The notes beneath the pieces are model-generated. The model was not told where the DNA came from, ran no database searches, and saw only the letters and a list, made by a program, of their open reading frames with translations. Positions 1 to 11,790 of a stretch of 64,000 nt of DNA are shown piece by piece (positions within the stretch are counted from its first letter, which is position 1; the number at the start of each line of letters is the position of its first letter). The stretch is from assembly GCF_012933655.1 (NCBI RefSeq), contig NZ_JABBJJ010000007.1, forward strand, positions 1 through 64,000, in the 5' to 3' direction. Source of the stretch: Pyxidicoccus fallax. Lineage in GTDB: Bacteria; Myxococcota; Myxococcia; Myxococcales; Myxococcaceae. Both the position numbers and the translations under genes were made by a program.

Positions 1-405
1 CCCCCCGCCCCGCCGCCCGAGCGCGAGCACGCCAGCGCGCTGTCCCTGCTGGCCATGCTCCAGCGCGAGGGGCGCTTCGTGGACTTCCTCCAGGAGAACG
101 TGGCCGCCTTCTCGGACGCCGAGGTGGGCGCCGCGGCCCGCATCGTCCACGAGGGCTGCCGCAAGGTGGTGAACCAGTACCTCACGCTGCAGCCGGTGCT
201 GCCGCAGTCGGAGGGGGACCGGGTGACGGTGCCCGCCGGCTTCGACGCCCAGCGCACCCGCCTCACCGGCAACGTGGCGGGCCAGCCTCCCCATAACGGG
301 ACGTTGCGCCACCACGGCTGGGTGACGACGGAGGTGAAGTTCCCCTCGGTGAGCCCCGCGATGGACCCGCGCGTGCTGGCGCCCGCCGAGGTGGAACTCG
401 CCTGA
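1..405 (+). CDS. DUF2760 domain protein (5' end outside window)
   Basis: Reading frame 1 is open from the left edge, so the start codon lies upstream; 134 residues are visible. They match the C-terminal part of the DUF2760 family as I remember it: an LLxLLQREGRFVDFLQE stretch, then AEVGAAARxVHxGCRK, a TVPAGFD segment, and a closing LRHHGWxxTEVKFP plus APAEVEL. The function of DUF2760 is unknown. Genes of this family commonly sit directly before Hsp70-like genes, and here a 61-nt gap separates it from the first of two. I infer a co-transcribed three-gene unit in which this protein is a partner or substrate adaptor of the ATPases. No signal peptide or membrane segment is visible in the part present. 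Confidence 0.8.
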   Translation, partial: PPAPPPEREHASALSLLAMLQREGRFVDFLQENVAAFSDAEVGAAARIVHEGCRKVVNQYLTLQPVLPQSEGDRVTVPAGFDAQRTRLTGNVAGQPPHNGTLRHHGWVTTEVKFPSVSPAMDPRVLAPAEVELA

Positions 406-466
406 GCGTGGTGCCGCCGTTCCGCTGAGCGAACAAAAGGGAGCCCTCAAGGAGTTCCAGTCCGAT

Positions 467-2326
<1,860 letters not shown>

Positions 2327-2351
2327 AAAGCCGTCCGTCACCCGGAGGCGT

Positions 2352-5129
2352 ATGCGAATCGTCGGAATCGACCTGGGAACCACCCACTGCGCGGTGGCGT
2401 CCGTGGACCCCTCGAAGGGCGCGGCCGCCCCCGTGGAGGACTTCCCGATTCCCCAGCTCGTCCGGCAGGGGGAGGTGGCGCCCCGCGCGCTCCTCCCCTC
2501 CACCGTCTATGTCCCCGCCGGCCACGAGCTGGCCGCCGAGTCGCTGAAGCTCCCCTGGGGCGATGACGGCGGCCCGTTCGTCGTGGGCGAGCTGGCGCGC
2601 TGGCAGGGCGCCCGGGTGCCGGGGCGCCTCGTCGCCAGCGCGAAGAGCTGGCTGTGCCACCCGGGCGTGGACCGCTCCGCCCCCATCCTCCCCTGGGGGG
2701 CCCCGGCGGACGTGCAGAAGGTGTCCCCGGTGGACGCCAGCGCCATGCTGCTGACGCACATGGCTCGGGCCTGGGACTTCGCACACCCGGACACGCCGCT
2801 GTCCAAGCAGGAGGTGGTGATTACCGTCCCCGCCTCCTTCGACGAGGCGGCGCGCGCCCTCACGGTGAGCGCCGCGCGCAAGGCCGGGCTGGAGAAGTTC
2901 ACCCTGCTGGAGGAGCCGCAGGCGGCCTTCTACGACTACACCGCGCGCCACCGCTCGGACCTGGCGCAGACGCTCGCCAACGTCCGGCTGGTGCTGGTGG
3001 TGGACGTGGGCGGCGGCACCACGGACTTCACGCTGGTGCACGCGGGCATCTCCCCCGAGGGGCCCATGCTCCGGCGCCTCGCGGTGGGTGACCACCTCAT
3101 GCTGGGCGGCGACAACATGGACGCCGCCCTGGCGCGCCGGGTGGAGGAGAAGCTCTTCAAGGACGGCCGGCGCCTGTCCGCCACGCAGTGGACGCAGGCC
3201 ATCCAGGCCGCGCGCACCGCGAAGGAGGCGCTGCTGGGCAGGGGGCCGCCGGAGAAGTACGGCGTGTCCCTCGTCGGCGAGGGCAGCCGGCTTCTGGGCG
3301 GCACGCTGTCCACGGAGCTCTTGCGCGAGGAGGCGCACGGGCTGGTGCTGGACGGCTTCTTCCCGCTGACGCCTCCCACCGAGCGCCCACGCCGCGCCGC
3401 GCGCATGGCGCTCCAGGAGCTGGGCCTGCCGTACGTGCAGGACGCGGCGGTGACGCGGCACCTGGCCGCCTTCCTCGCGCAGCACGCGGCGGCGGGCTTC
3501 GCGGCCCTGGGCGAGACGGCCCCCGCCGAGGGCGCCCTGCCCCGCCCCGACGCCATCCTCCTCAACGGCGGCGTCTTCAACTCGCCGCAGATTTCCGAGC
3601 GCCTGGTGGAGGCCCTCTCCGCGTGGTGGCCCGGGGCGCCGCGCATCCCCCTGCTGCGCCACGAGTCGCTGGAGCGCGCGGTGGCCCGGGGTGCCGCGTA
3701 CTACGGGCTCGTGCGGCGCGGGCATGGCCTGCGCATCGGCGGTGGCGCGGCGCGCGCGTACTACGTGGGCCTGCAGCGGCCGGCGGACAGCGCCGAGCAG
3801 CCCGCGCTCTGCCTCATCCCCCGCGGCTTCGAGGAGGGACAGAAGGTGGACCTGGGCGAGCGCCCCTTCACGCTCACCCTCGGGCGGCCGGTGCAGTTCC
3901 AGCTCTACTCCACGACGAGCGACCGCATCGACAAACCGGGCGACCTGGTGCCGCTGGCGGAGGATTTGAAGCCCCTGCCCCCCATCCACACGCTGCTCAA
4001 GGGCGCGTCCGGCAAGGTGGCCGAGGCGCCCGTGCACCTGCAGGCGGCGCTGACGGAGATTGGCACGCTGGAGCTGTACTGCGTCTCCAACGTGGCGGAC
4101 GAGCGCTGGCGGCTCGAGTTCGAGCTGCGCGGCACGGGCGGCTCGCACGAGCTGACCGTCACCGAGTCCATGCCCGCGCGCTTCGTGGAGGCGAAGGACA
4201 ACATCGAGCGCGTCTACGGCAACAAGCCGCTGCCCATCGGCCCCAAGGACGTGAAGCAGCTGGTGCGCACGCTGGAGAAGGCGCTGGGCCCGCGCGAGAC
4301 GTGGCGGGTGCCGGTGCTGCGCGAGATGTGGAGCACCCTCTTCGCGGGCGCCAGCAAGCGGCGACGCACGGCGGACCACGAGCGCGTCTTCTACAGCCTC
4401 GCCGGCTTCAGCCTGCGCCCGGGCTTCGGATACCCGCTGGACGGCTGGCGCGCGGAGCAGACCTTCGGCCTCTTCGACGCGCTGGTGCAGCACCACACGG
4501 ACAAGGCCGTGTGGACGGAGTTCTGGGTCATGTGGCGCCGCATCGCCGGCGGCCTCTCCGAGGCGCAGCAGCAGAAGCTGTACGCGTACCTCCAGCCGCA
4601 CCTCGCCCGGAAGGTGCCGCCGGACGCGCCGCCCCCGGGCAAGCTCAAGGGCATCCAGCCCGAGGGCCTGGAAGAGATGGTCCGCACCGCGGCCTCCCTG
4701 GAGCACCTGTCACCCGGTGACAAGTCCGAGGTGGGCCGGTGGATTGCCGCCCGACTGAAGGCCGAGGCGAAGTCCGGTGGCCCCTGGGCCTGGTCGCTCG
4801 GCCGGCTGGGTGCGCGCGTGCCACTGTATGGCAGTAGCCACAAGGTGGTGGACGTGGAGACGGCCGAGGCGTGGCTCACGCTGCTGCTGGAGCTGGACCT
4901 GAAGAAGATCGACGGCGCGCCCTTCGCCGCGGCGCAGCTCGCCCGGCTCACCGGTGACCGCACGCGGGACATCGACCCGGCGCTGCGCGAGCGCACGGCC
5001 CAGGCGCTCGCCGCCGCCAAGGCGGCCGACACCTGGGTGCGCATGGTGCGCGAAGTCGTGGCGCTCGAGGCGGCCGACGAGGCCCGCGCGCTTGGCGATA
5101 CGCTGCCCGCGGGCCTGCGGCTGTCCTGA
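2352..5129 (+). CDS. Hsp70-family ATPase with long helical C-terminal region
   Basis: The 925-residue product begins with the phosphate-1 loop GIDLGTTHC (residues 5-13) and has VVDVGGGTTDF near 216-226 and adenosine loop LLNGGVF near 403-409. An actin-like ATPase domain covers roughly the first 590 residues. The last 330 residues are largely helical, with conserved-looking WRxP, R-rich and WxxxGRLGARVPLYG segments; I believe this is the DUF3731 region found on a subset of bacterial Hsp70-like proteins. GGAGG lies just before the ATG. The two ATPases share about half their N-terminal sequence pattern, so they look like an ancient duplication rather than a recent copy. Function of the pair is unknown; a protein-remodelling role is an inference from the fold only. 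Confidence 0.88.
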   Translation: MRIVGIDLGTTHCAVASVDPSKGAAAPVEDFPIPQLVRQGEVAPRALLPSTVYVPAGHELAAESLKLPWGDDGGPFVVGELARWQGARVPGRLVASAKSWLCHPGVDRSAPILPWGAPADVQKVSPVDASAMLLTHMARAWDFAHPDTPLSKQEVVITVPASFDEAARALTVSAARKAGLEKFTLLEEPQAAFYDYTARHRSDLAQTLANVRLVLVVDVGGGTTDFTLVHAGISPEGPMLRRLAVGDHLMLGGDNMDAALARRVEEKLFKDGRRLSATQWTQAIQAARTAKEALLGRGPPEKYGVSLVGEGSRLLGGTLSTELLREEAHGLVLDGFFPLTPPTERPRRAARMALQELGLPYVQDAAVTRHLAAFLAQHAAAGFAALGETAPAEGALPRPDAILLNGGVFNSPQISERLVEALSAWWPGAPRIPLLRHESLERAVARGAAYYGLVRRGHGLRIGGGAARAYYVGLQRPADSAEQPALCLIPRGFEEGQKVDLGERPFTLTLGRPVQFQLYSTTSDRIDKPGDLVPLAEDLKPLPPIHTLLKGASGKVAEAPVHLQAALTEIGTLELYCVSNVADERWRLEFELRGTGGSHELTVTESMPARFVEAKDNIERVYGNKPLPIGPKDVKQLVRTLEKALGPRETWRVPVLREMWSTLFAGASKRRRTADHERVFYSLAGFSLRPGFGYPLDGWRAEQTFGLFDALVQHHTDKAVWTEFWVMWRRIAGGLSEAQQQKLYAYLQPHLARKVPPDAPPPGKLKGIQPEGLEEMVRTAASLEHLSPGDKSEVGRWIAARLKAEAKSGGPWAWSLGRLGARVPLYGSSHKVVDVETAEAWLTLLLELDLKKIDGAPFAAAQLARLTGDRTRDIDPALRERTAQALAAAKAADTWVRMVREVVALEAADEARALGDTLPAGLRLS

Positions 5130-5150
5130 GCGGAAGTCGCCGGACAACGA

Positions 5151-5179
5151 GCACGGCCCTCGCATTCGGAGGTCCGTGC
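5151..5179 (+). terminator. Hairpin terminator after the Hsp70 operon
   Basis: Arms GCACGG and CCGTGC enclose a second stem CCTC/GAGG with a 7-nt loop, followed by CTTTCC. It begins 22 nt after the stop of the second Hsp70-like gene. The T-run is short, so termination strength is uncertain. Confidence 0.55.
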
Positions 5180-5373
5180 CTTTCCGCGGTGGCGCCCGGG
5201 CTGGCCCGATCGGACACCATGCCCACGGCAATGACGCTCCACGTCACCTGTCGGGGGCACCGTGACGGGACCTCCGACGTCAGCGACGTGGACTCATCGG
5301 TCAGATCCCTCCCGTCGGGGCGGCCCTGGAGGGGCCCACCCTCGGGAAGGGGGCTCGGTCCTGGATCAGCGCG

Positions 5374-5760
5374 TCAGCCCTGCGCGGCGACGGGCGGGGT
5401 GACGTTCCCCGCTTCGGCGTCCGTGCCGGCGACGACCTGGAGCACCGGCGCGGCGACCTCGGGGGCCGCCTGCGCGGCCTCCTTGCCGGCCTTGGCCTTC
5501 TTGGAGCCCGCGCCCGAACGGCACGTGCGGCACCAGGGCTGATTCCGGATGGCACCGTCCGCCATCTTCCGCAGGCCGAACTGGGCCAGCGGCTTCAGGG
5601 TCCGGCACTTGATGCACATCAGCGAAATGAGCACCTCGTGGCCATCCGCATCGTAGACGGCGGACTTGCGCCGCTTGCGCGGCTGACCCTGCCCCGGTTC
5701 GCGCGGCTTGGCCTTCTCCTGCGCAGGCGGCGCCATCATCGGGGTCACTTTGTAGAGCAT
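5374..5760 (-). CDS. Small protein with paired-CxxC zinc motif
   Basis: A 128-residue hypothetical protein. The core has two Cys pairs, CIKC and CRTC, about 21 residues apart, in the pattern CxxC..LKP...F.......G.....WCRTC. This resembles the zinc ribbon seen at the start of many HNH/endonuclease-VII-like and phage proteins, but no HNH motif follows. The flanks are Pro/Lys/Ala-rich and probably disordered. The ATG at 5760 is chosen because GGGAGG sits directly upstream; a GTG five codons earlier would place that site inside the gene. It converges on the Hsp70 operon and is monocistronic. I infer zinc binding; nucleic-acid binding is possible but not shown. Confidence 0.6.
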   Translation of the reverse strand: MLYKVTPMMAPPAQEKAKPREPGQGQPRKRRKSAVYDADGHEVLISLMCIKCRTLKPLAQFGLRKMADGAIRNQPWCRTCRSGAGSKKAKAGKEAAQAAPEVAAPVLQVVAGTDAEAGNVTPPVAAQG

Positions 5761-5959
5761 GTCTCTCCCTCCCACTCGCGGGCGTCCGTGCTCGCAGGCC
5801 CTGCCAAAGGGCCACCTCGGCTCAGTCGCTCGCGATCGCTAGAGTAAGGACTCTTCCCCCCGTTGAAAACTGATCCAAGGCCGAAAAATCGGGCCCCGGC
5901 GCGTTTTCTCCGTAACTACGCCGAGTTGGCCCATTTCGTTCAATCCCAGCGGATCACAC

Positions 5960-5982
5960 CCGGACCGAATTTTCGGCCCCGG
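5960..5982 (-). terminator. Possible hairpin terminator of nucleotidase gene
   Basis: CCGG-a-CCGAA-tt-TTCGG-cc-CCGG forms a compact two-part stem 5 nt beyond the stop codon of the upstream minus-strand gene. No T-run follows on that strand. A second hairpin with similar sequence (CCGA-aaaa-TCGG) lies near 5882-5894. Confidence 0.4.
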
Positions 5983-5987
5983 CTCCC

Positions 5988-7787
5988 TCAGCGCGGCGCG
6001 CCGGAACACGTCGCGACACCCGTGTAGCGCACGCGGCCCGGCGGCGGCGCGGTGAGGGTGCCGCCCCGGGCCCGCCCGTAGGCGATGAGCGCCTCGCGCA
6101 GATCCATGCCCCGCGCGGGCGTCAGGTCCGCGCGCTCGGGAGGCAGCGCCCGCGTCACGGGGCCCAGGCCGTCACCGCCGCGCGCGAGGAAGTCCGGCAG
6201 GGCCACCCGGTACGTCTTCCCCGGCTCCAGCGGCCTGCCGCCCGTCAGCGTCGCGTCCTGGAAGCGCTGGAGCCCCGGGCAGCGCGCCAGCGTCACCTCC
6301 AGCCCGGAGACGGCGAAGACGGCGCCCCGGTCCGACGCATGGGCCAGCTCCAGCAGGCGCCGCAATTCCGCGCCGGTGAGCTGGAGCACGGCCACCGTGT
6401 TGTCGAAGGGCAGCACCTCGTACACCTGTCCGAAGGACAGCGGGCCCGCGGGCAGGTCCGCGCGCACGCCACCGGGGTTCATGATGCCCACGTCCGCGCC
6501 GGCCGCCTCGCGCAGCGCGTCCGCGACGAGGTTGCCCAGCGCGCCCTCCTCCGTGTAGCCGCGCGCCAGGGGCGTGGCCGCGGAGACGCCCACCGGACGC
6601 CGCTGCGCCTCGTCCGCCAGCGCCAGCGCCGGGGCCAGCACCCGCGCCACCTCCGCGTCCGGAACCACCGGCGCCCCGAGGAAGGTGGCCCGCACCAGCC
6701 GCACCCCGTCCCTGTCGCGAAGGCGGCGCCCGTCACACGTGCCCTCTTGCGCGTCCACGCGGGCGCAGAGGGGGATGGTGGCCTGGATGCGGGTGCGCTG
6801 GGGCAGCACGCGGCGGCTCGCCGGGTCCACGTACAGCTCCACCACGCCCAGCGAGCGCGACAGGCCCGTCGTCTCGATGACGGGCACGTCGCCGAAGAAG
6901 TGCCCCATGGGCTGGTGCGTGTGCCCCGCCACCACCGCGTCCAGCGTGCCCGGTGGCAGCGCGTCCAGCATGGCGAGGATTTCCGCGTCGCCCCGGTCGC
7001 AGCTCGACGTGTCGCGCGGGTTCTTCAAGTCCGCGCACCTGCCGCCCGCGTGCGCCACCGCCACCACCACCTCCGCGCCCCGCGCGCGCAGCGAGCGCGC
7101 CGCCTCCAGCGCCGTGGGCGCCAGCGGCAGGAAGCGCAGCGAGGCCACGTTGGCGGGGTTGGTGACGTCCGGCGTGGACTCCGTGGTGAGCCCCACGAGC
7201 CCCACCTTCACGCCCTTCACCGTCACCAGGTGCGTGCCGTCATTGCCCGTCCACGCCGGGTGCTTGCCGGTGGCCGCCTCGACCATGTTGGCCGACAGCA
7301 GCGGGAAGCGCGCCTGGCGGACGCGGGCCTTGAGGGCGCCCAGCGGATCATCCCCGGGGCGGCTGGCCATGGCGCCCGGCCCCACCGGGCCATAGTCGAA
7401 CTCGTGGTTGCCGATGGCCGCCGCCGTGAAGCCCAGGCGGTTGTACACGTCGATGACGACGGCCCCCTCCGTGAGGTTGGAGGGCAGCGTCCCCTGGAAG
7501 AGGTCCCCGGCGTCCACGAGCACCACCCCTTGCGGGTTGTCCTCGCGCAGCCGGGCCACGTACGCCGCCAGGGTGGCCGCGCCGCCCTCCTCCACCACCT
7601 GCCCGTCCTTCAGGCGCGTGCGGTGGGGCTCCACCTGTCCATGGAAGTCGTTGATGCCCACCAGCGTCAGGCGCACGGGCTCCGCCGGAGCGGAGCGGGC
7701 GGCCACGGGAGGAGCGGTGGGAGCGGTGCCGGCGCAGGCGGCGACGAGGGCCGCCAGCGCGACAAGGACGGAACGCGAGGGATGCAT
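5988..7787 (-). CDS. Lipoprotein bifunctional metallophosphatase/5'-nucleotidase
   Basis: The 599-residue protein is a UshA/CpdB-type enzyme that hydrolyses nucleotides or related phosphoesters outside the cytoplasm. Residues 1-18 form a lipoprotein signal ending in LVAAC, so Cys18 is the likely lipidation site. The dimetal phosphoesterase motifs are intact: NDFHG (Asp47, His49), DAGD, GNHEFD, a VAVAHAGG segment and AGHTHQ. The C-terminal 5'-nucleotidase domain begins near residue 385 with the GNLVADALR segment and includes GGVRADLPAG. It lies 50 nt downstream of the phytase-like gene on the same strand, consistent with a small phosphate-scavenging operon. Confidence 0.9.
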   Translation of the reverse strand: MHPSRSVLVALAALVAACAGTAPTAPPVAARSAPAEPVRLTLVGINDFHGQVEPHRTRLKDGQVVEEGGAATLAAYVARLREDNPQGVVLVDAGDLFQGTLPSNLTEGAVVIDVYNRLGFTAAAIGNHEFDYGPVGPGAMASRPGDDPLGALKARVRQARFPLLSANMVEAATGKHPAWTGNDGTHLVTVKGVKVGLVGLTTESTPDVTNPANVASLRFLPLAPTALEAARSLRARGAEVVVAVAHAGGRCADLKNPRDTSSCDRGDAEILAMLDALPPGTLDAVVAGHTHQPMGHFFGDVPVIETTGLSRSLGVVELYVDPASRRVLPQRTRIQATIPLCARVDAQEGTCDGRRLRDRDGVRLVRATFLGAPVVPDAEVARVLAPALALADEAQRRPVGVSAATPLARGYTEEGALGNLVADALREAAGADVGIMNPGGVRADLPAGPLSFGQVYEVLPFDNTVAVLQLTGAELRRLLELAHASDRGAVFAVSGLEVTLARCPGLQRFQDATLTGGRPLEPGKTYRVALPDFLARGGDGLGPVTRALPPERADLTPARGMDLREALIAYGRARGGTLTAPPPGRVRYTGVATCSGAPR

Positions 7788-7837
7788 GGGGCGCGCACTT
7801 CAGCGCGGGGCGCGCGCCCTTTCAACCCGACGTGCGC

Positions 7838-9112
7838 TCAGCTCCGCCGGCGCCGGCCCGTGAGCGCCAGGGCGAGCAGCGCGAAGAGCGCGGAGGCGGG
7901 CACGGAGGCCGCCGCGCACGAGCACCCGTCGCCCCCATTACTGGACACGGGCGGCTTGCCGGGCGGGCTGACGGGAGGACCGGCGTCGAATGCTCCGGCG
8001 TCCGTGCCACCGTCGTTGGTGCCACCGTCCGCCTGGCCCGTACTGCCCCGGAGCGGCGGGTCGAAGGCATCCGCCACCGCTCCCCACGGCATCACCAGGA
8101 GGTTCTCCGGGGCGCCCTGGGCGTTGTGCGCGACGAGGATGCCGCCCTGGAAGTCCGTCCCCACCGTCCGCGAGACCACCGCCACGGCCAGCGGGTTCCG
8201 GGCCCCGGCGAGGTTCTCATCCGGGTTCTCCACCACGGCGAACGACCCCACGTAGACCTCGGAGCTGCGCTCGAAGACGTTGTACGCGCTGCGCGCCGGG
8301 TCCGCGGCGAGGAGGTAGCCCTCGGCGGTGGTGCCCGCGCGGTACAACGCCAGCCGGCCGAGCGTCGACCCGAGCCTGCCGCCATCCCCCTGCCACGCGA
8401 CCTGCTTTCCCTCGGAGCCCGCGTCGGGCGCGATGCCATAGCGCCACAGCCCCTCGCCGACGAGCATCGCGAACAGCCGGCCGGACTGCTCGTCCACCAC
8501 CAGCCCGGAGATGGTGGGCGACGTCGTGCCCGTGTCCACGATGCGCACGCGCGTGGCCGACACCGCCCCGCCCTGACCCGACAGCTCGAACTGCTCGATG
8601 TAACGAATCCCCGCCTTGAAGAGATGGAAGCGGCCCGAACCGGGGTCGCGGTAGAGGGCCAGCGACTGCTGCCCCCCGAAGGTCGTCGCCGGGTCGAACG
8701 TCACCGGCCCGATGCGCTGCACCCGGTCCGCTCCCTGCTCGGCGAGCCGGTAGGCCACCACCCCGCCCTCGAGCGCGGACAGCACCAGCGTCACCGTGTC
8801 ATTCCCTAGTGGGAAACCGTCATGCACCGCCACCGCGTAGCTGGGCCCGTCCGCCTCCAGGTCCACCCGCGTCCCGTCCAGCCCGAAGGTGGTGAGCCCG
8901 GCGTTGAAGTCCCCGTACGCGGTGAGGACCAGCCCGTCGCTCCCGCCGTCCGGCGTCACCCACAGTGCGACGTCCCGGAGCGCCCCCGCGACGGCCGCGG
9001 CCTGGGGCTGGGTCTCCCCGGTGGGGAGGACCTCGACGGGCTCGATGGGCTGCGCCGACACGGCCGAGCCTGTCAGGAGCGCCACCAAGGCGAGGAGGGG
9101 GGGGTTGCGCAT
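7838..9112 (-). CDS. Myxosortase-dependent phytase-like phosphatase
   Basis: This 424-residue protein is exported (N-terminal signal, cleavage probably after VSA) and ends in a MYXO-CTERM tail: Gly-rich linker, GDGCSC (Cys397, Cys399), a hydrophobic stretch and RRRR. Such tails are processed by myxosortase and leave the protein on the cell surface. The body has the repeated blade pattern of beta-propeller phytases (DVALWVTP, LVLTAYGDFNAGLTTFGLDG, RIRYIEQFEL-like segments, SGLVVDEQSGRLF and EGLWRYG). I infer hydrolysis of phytate or another phosphoester. The ATG at 9112 is preferred over the ATG six nt upstream because AAGGAG then has a 6-nt spacing. It probably forms an operon with the 5'-nucleotidase downstream. 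Confidence 0.8.
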   Translation of the reverse strand: MRNPPLLALVALLTGSAVSAQPIEPVEVLPTGETQPQAAAVAGALRDVALWVTPDGGSDGLVLTAYGDFNAGLTTFGLDGTRVDLEADGPSYAVAVHDGFPLGNDTVTLVLSALEGGVVAYRLAEQGADRVQRIGPVTFDPATTFGGQQSLALYRDPGSGRFHLFKAGIRYIEQFELSGQGGAVSATRVRIVDTGTTSPTISGLVVDEQSGRLFAMLVGEGLWRYGIAPDAGSEGKQVAWQGDGGRLGSTLGRLALYRAGTTAEGYLLAADPARSAYNVFERSSEVYVGSFAVVENPDENLAGARNPLAVAVVSRTVGTDFQGGILVAHNAQGAPENLLVMPWGAVADAFDPPLRGSTGQADGGTNDGGTDAGAFDAGPPVSPPGKPPVSSNGGDGCSCAAASVPASALFALLALALTGRRRRS

Positions 9113-9192
9113 GACCATCTCCTTGGGCTTCGTGGGGGGACCTACCTTGTCACGGCAGGTGTGTCCTTCAAGTACGAAGTCAGCGGGAACGG

Positions 9193-9222
9193 TTGGCTAG
9201 CGGCAACGGCCTCGGGTAGAAC
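9193..9222 (+). promoter_or_regulatory. Candidate sigma-70-type promoter of gmd
   Basis: TTGGCT and TAGAAC are separated by 18 nt, 34 nt before the gmd start codon. The match is fair, and no other candidate is better in this 143-nt divergent gap. Confidence 0.3.
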
Positions 9223-9246
9223 CCGCGCGTCCTCCAGCAAACATAG

Positions 9247-10230
<984 letters not shown>

Positions 10231-11163
10231 ATGCGCATCCTCGTCACGGGAGCGGACGGCTTCGTCGGCCGTCACCTGTGCGCCCTCTTGCGCGCCGCGG
10301 GTGACGAGGTGGTGGAGGCCCACGGACCGCGCGGAGAGGGCATCAGCAGCAGCGCGCTGCACTTCGACGTGGCCAACGAGGCCGCGATGAAGGCCGCCAT
10401 CGCCGAGGCGAAGCCCGAGGGCGTCATCCACCTGGCCGGCTTCAGCTCGGTGGCCAAGAGCCACAACAACCCCTCGCGCGTGTTCGCGGTGAACACGATG
10501 GGGGTGGTGCACCTGCTCACGGCCCTGCGCGACACCGCGCCGAAGACGCGCGTGGTGCTGGTGGGCTCGGGCGAGGTGTACGGCCCCGTGCCCGAGGGCA
10601 CGCGCGCCACCGAGTCCACGCCGGCGATGCCGCTGAGCCCCTACGCGGCGTCGAAGTCCGCGGCGGAGCTGGCGGGCGTGCAGTTCCACCGCAGCTACGG
10701 GCTGGAAGTCATGATGGCCCGGCCCTTCAACCACCTGGGCGCCGGGCAGGACCCCACCTTCGTGGTGCCCTCCTTCGCCTCGCAGATTCGCGCCATCGGC
10801 CTGGGCACGGTGGACCCGGTGCTGCGCACGGGCAACCTGGACGCGGTGCGCGACTTCTCCCACGTGCGCGACGTGGTGGAGGCGTACCGGCTGCTGCTGT
10901 TCAAGGGCGAGCCCGGGCAGGCGTACAACATCTGCAGCGGCGAGGGACGCACCATCCGCAGCCTGCTGGAGGAGATGCTGACGCTGGCCGGCGTGAATGC
11001 ACGCATCGAGCTGGACCCGGCGCGGCTGCGGCCCTCGGACATCCCGAGCCTCGTCGGCGCGCCGGACAAGCTGCGGGCGCTGGGCTGGACGCCGAAGCTG
11101 ACGGTGACGGACGCGCTGCGCGACGTGCTCGGCCCCAAGGTGCCGGCCGCCAACAAGAGCTGA
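10231..11163 (+). CDS. rmd: GDP-6-deoxy-D-mannose reductase
   Basis: A 310-residue NAD(P)-dependent epimerase/dehydratase-family enzyme. The N-terminal Rossmann loop is TGADGFVGRHL, and SGEVYG plus SPYAASKSAAE supply the catalytic Ser/Tyr/Lys set. HLAGFSSVAKS and RPFNHLGAGQ are typical of Rmd, which reduces the 4-keto sugar to GDP-D-rhamnose. Assignment as Rmd rather than a GDP-fucose synthase rests on these motifs and on zero spacing to gmd. The pair is followed by a strong hairpin and a convergent gene, so it appears to be a two-gene transcription unit. Confidence 0.9.
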   Translation: MRILVTGADGFVGRHLCALLRAAGDEVVEAHGPRGEGISSSALHFDVANEAAMKAAIAEAKPEGVIHLAGFSSVAKSHNNPSRVFAVNTMGVVHLLTALRDTAPKTRVVLVGSGEVYGPVPEGTRATESTPAMPLSPYAASKSAAELAGVQFHRSYGLEVMMARPFNHLGAGQDPTFVVPSFASQIRAIGLGTVDPVLRTGNLDAVRDFSHVRDVVEAYRLLLFKGEPGQAYNICSGEGRTIRSLLEEMLTLAGVNARIELDPARLRPSDIPSLVGAPDKLRALGWTPKLTVTDALRDVLGPKVPAANKS

Positions 11164-11175
11164 CTCGCGGGCCGT

Positions 11176-11210
11176 GCGTGGCTCGGGCCGTCAGGCGGCT
11201 CGAGCCACGC
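11176..11210. terminator. Hairpin between convergent genes
   Basis: Perfect 10-bp arms GCGTGGCTCG and CGAGCCACGC with a 15-nt loop lie 12 nt after rmd and 12 nt before the end of the convergent gene. There is no T-run on either side; a bidirectional terminator is the likely role. Confidence 0.5.
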
Positions 11211-11222
11211 GGTGCCCTCGAA

Positions 11223-11777
11223 TCAATGCGAGGGCGCCCACTCCCGCCGGCTCCACTCCCGCCGGCGGGCCTCACCGCCCCAGCGCGTCACCGGCAGGCT
11301 CCTCGGCTTGCGGCGGCCGAGCCCGCGTGACTCGGACGCGCGCGAGGAGAGGATGAAGCCGAGCCCCGCCACCGCGAGCCCCAGGGGCAGGTACTTCTTC
11401 GCGTGGTACTCCCACGAGTCCACGCGGTCCCCGAGCAGCTTCAGCAGCCAGTGGCTGGGGTCGTGGTCGGGCATGGAGTACGCGTACTTGCGGATGGCGC
11501 CGGACAGCCCGCGCAGCGGCACGGCGGTGCCGAAGACGGGAGGCATCGTCTTGTTGGTGCGCCCGTGCATGGGCGCCGCCGGCATGCCCCGCTGCGGCTC
11601 CGGCGGGAAGCGCGTGTTGGCCATGGGCCGCGGCTCGCGGTGGCCGGGGACGCCCGGCCTGCGGGCGGGGTCCAGGTCCACGCCCCAATACGAGGGCCGC
11701 CGCACGGGCTCCATGGACTGGTAGCCGGAGCGCCGCAGAATCGTCTCAGGAGTGGTCACTTCTGGTTCGCGATTCAT
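11223..11777 (-). CDS. Hypothetical protein with one membrane segment
   Basis: I do not recognise the family of this 184-residue protein. The first 80 residues are Pro/Arg-rich and probably disordered. A central region has DHDPSHWLLKLLGDRVDSW. One hydrophobic helix, YLPLGLAVAGLGFILSS, lies near residues 128-144 and is followed by a strongly basic tail (RGLGRRKPR and two RREW repeats). It starts 13 nt after the alcohol dehydrogenase gene, so the two are very likely co-transcribed; GGAG sits 7 nt before the ATG. I infer a single-pass inner-membrane protein with the basic tail in the cytoplasm. A functional link to the dehydrogenase is suggested only by position. Confidence 0.6.
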   Translation of the reverse strand: MNREPEVTTPETILRRSGYQSMEPVRRPSYWGVDLDPARRPGVPGHREPRPMANTRFPPEPQRGMPAAPMHGRTNKTMPPVFGTAVPLRGLSGAIRKYAYSMPDHDPSHWLLKLLGDRVDSWEYHAKKYLPLGLAVAGLGFILSSRASESRGLGRRKPRSLPVTRWGGEARRREWSRREWAPSH

Positions 11778-11790
11778 GAGGGTCTCCGTC

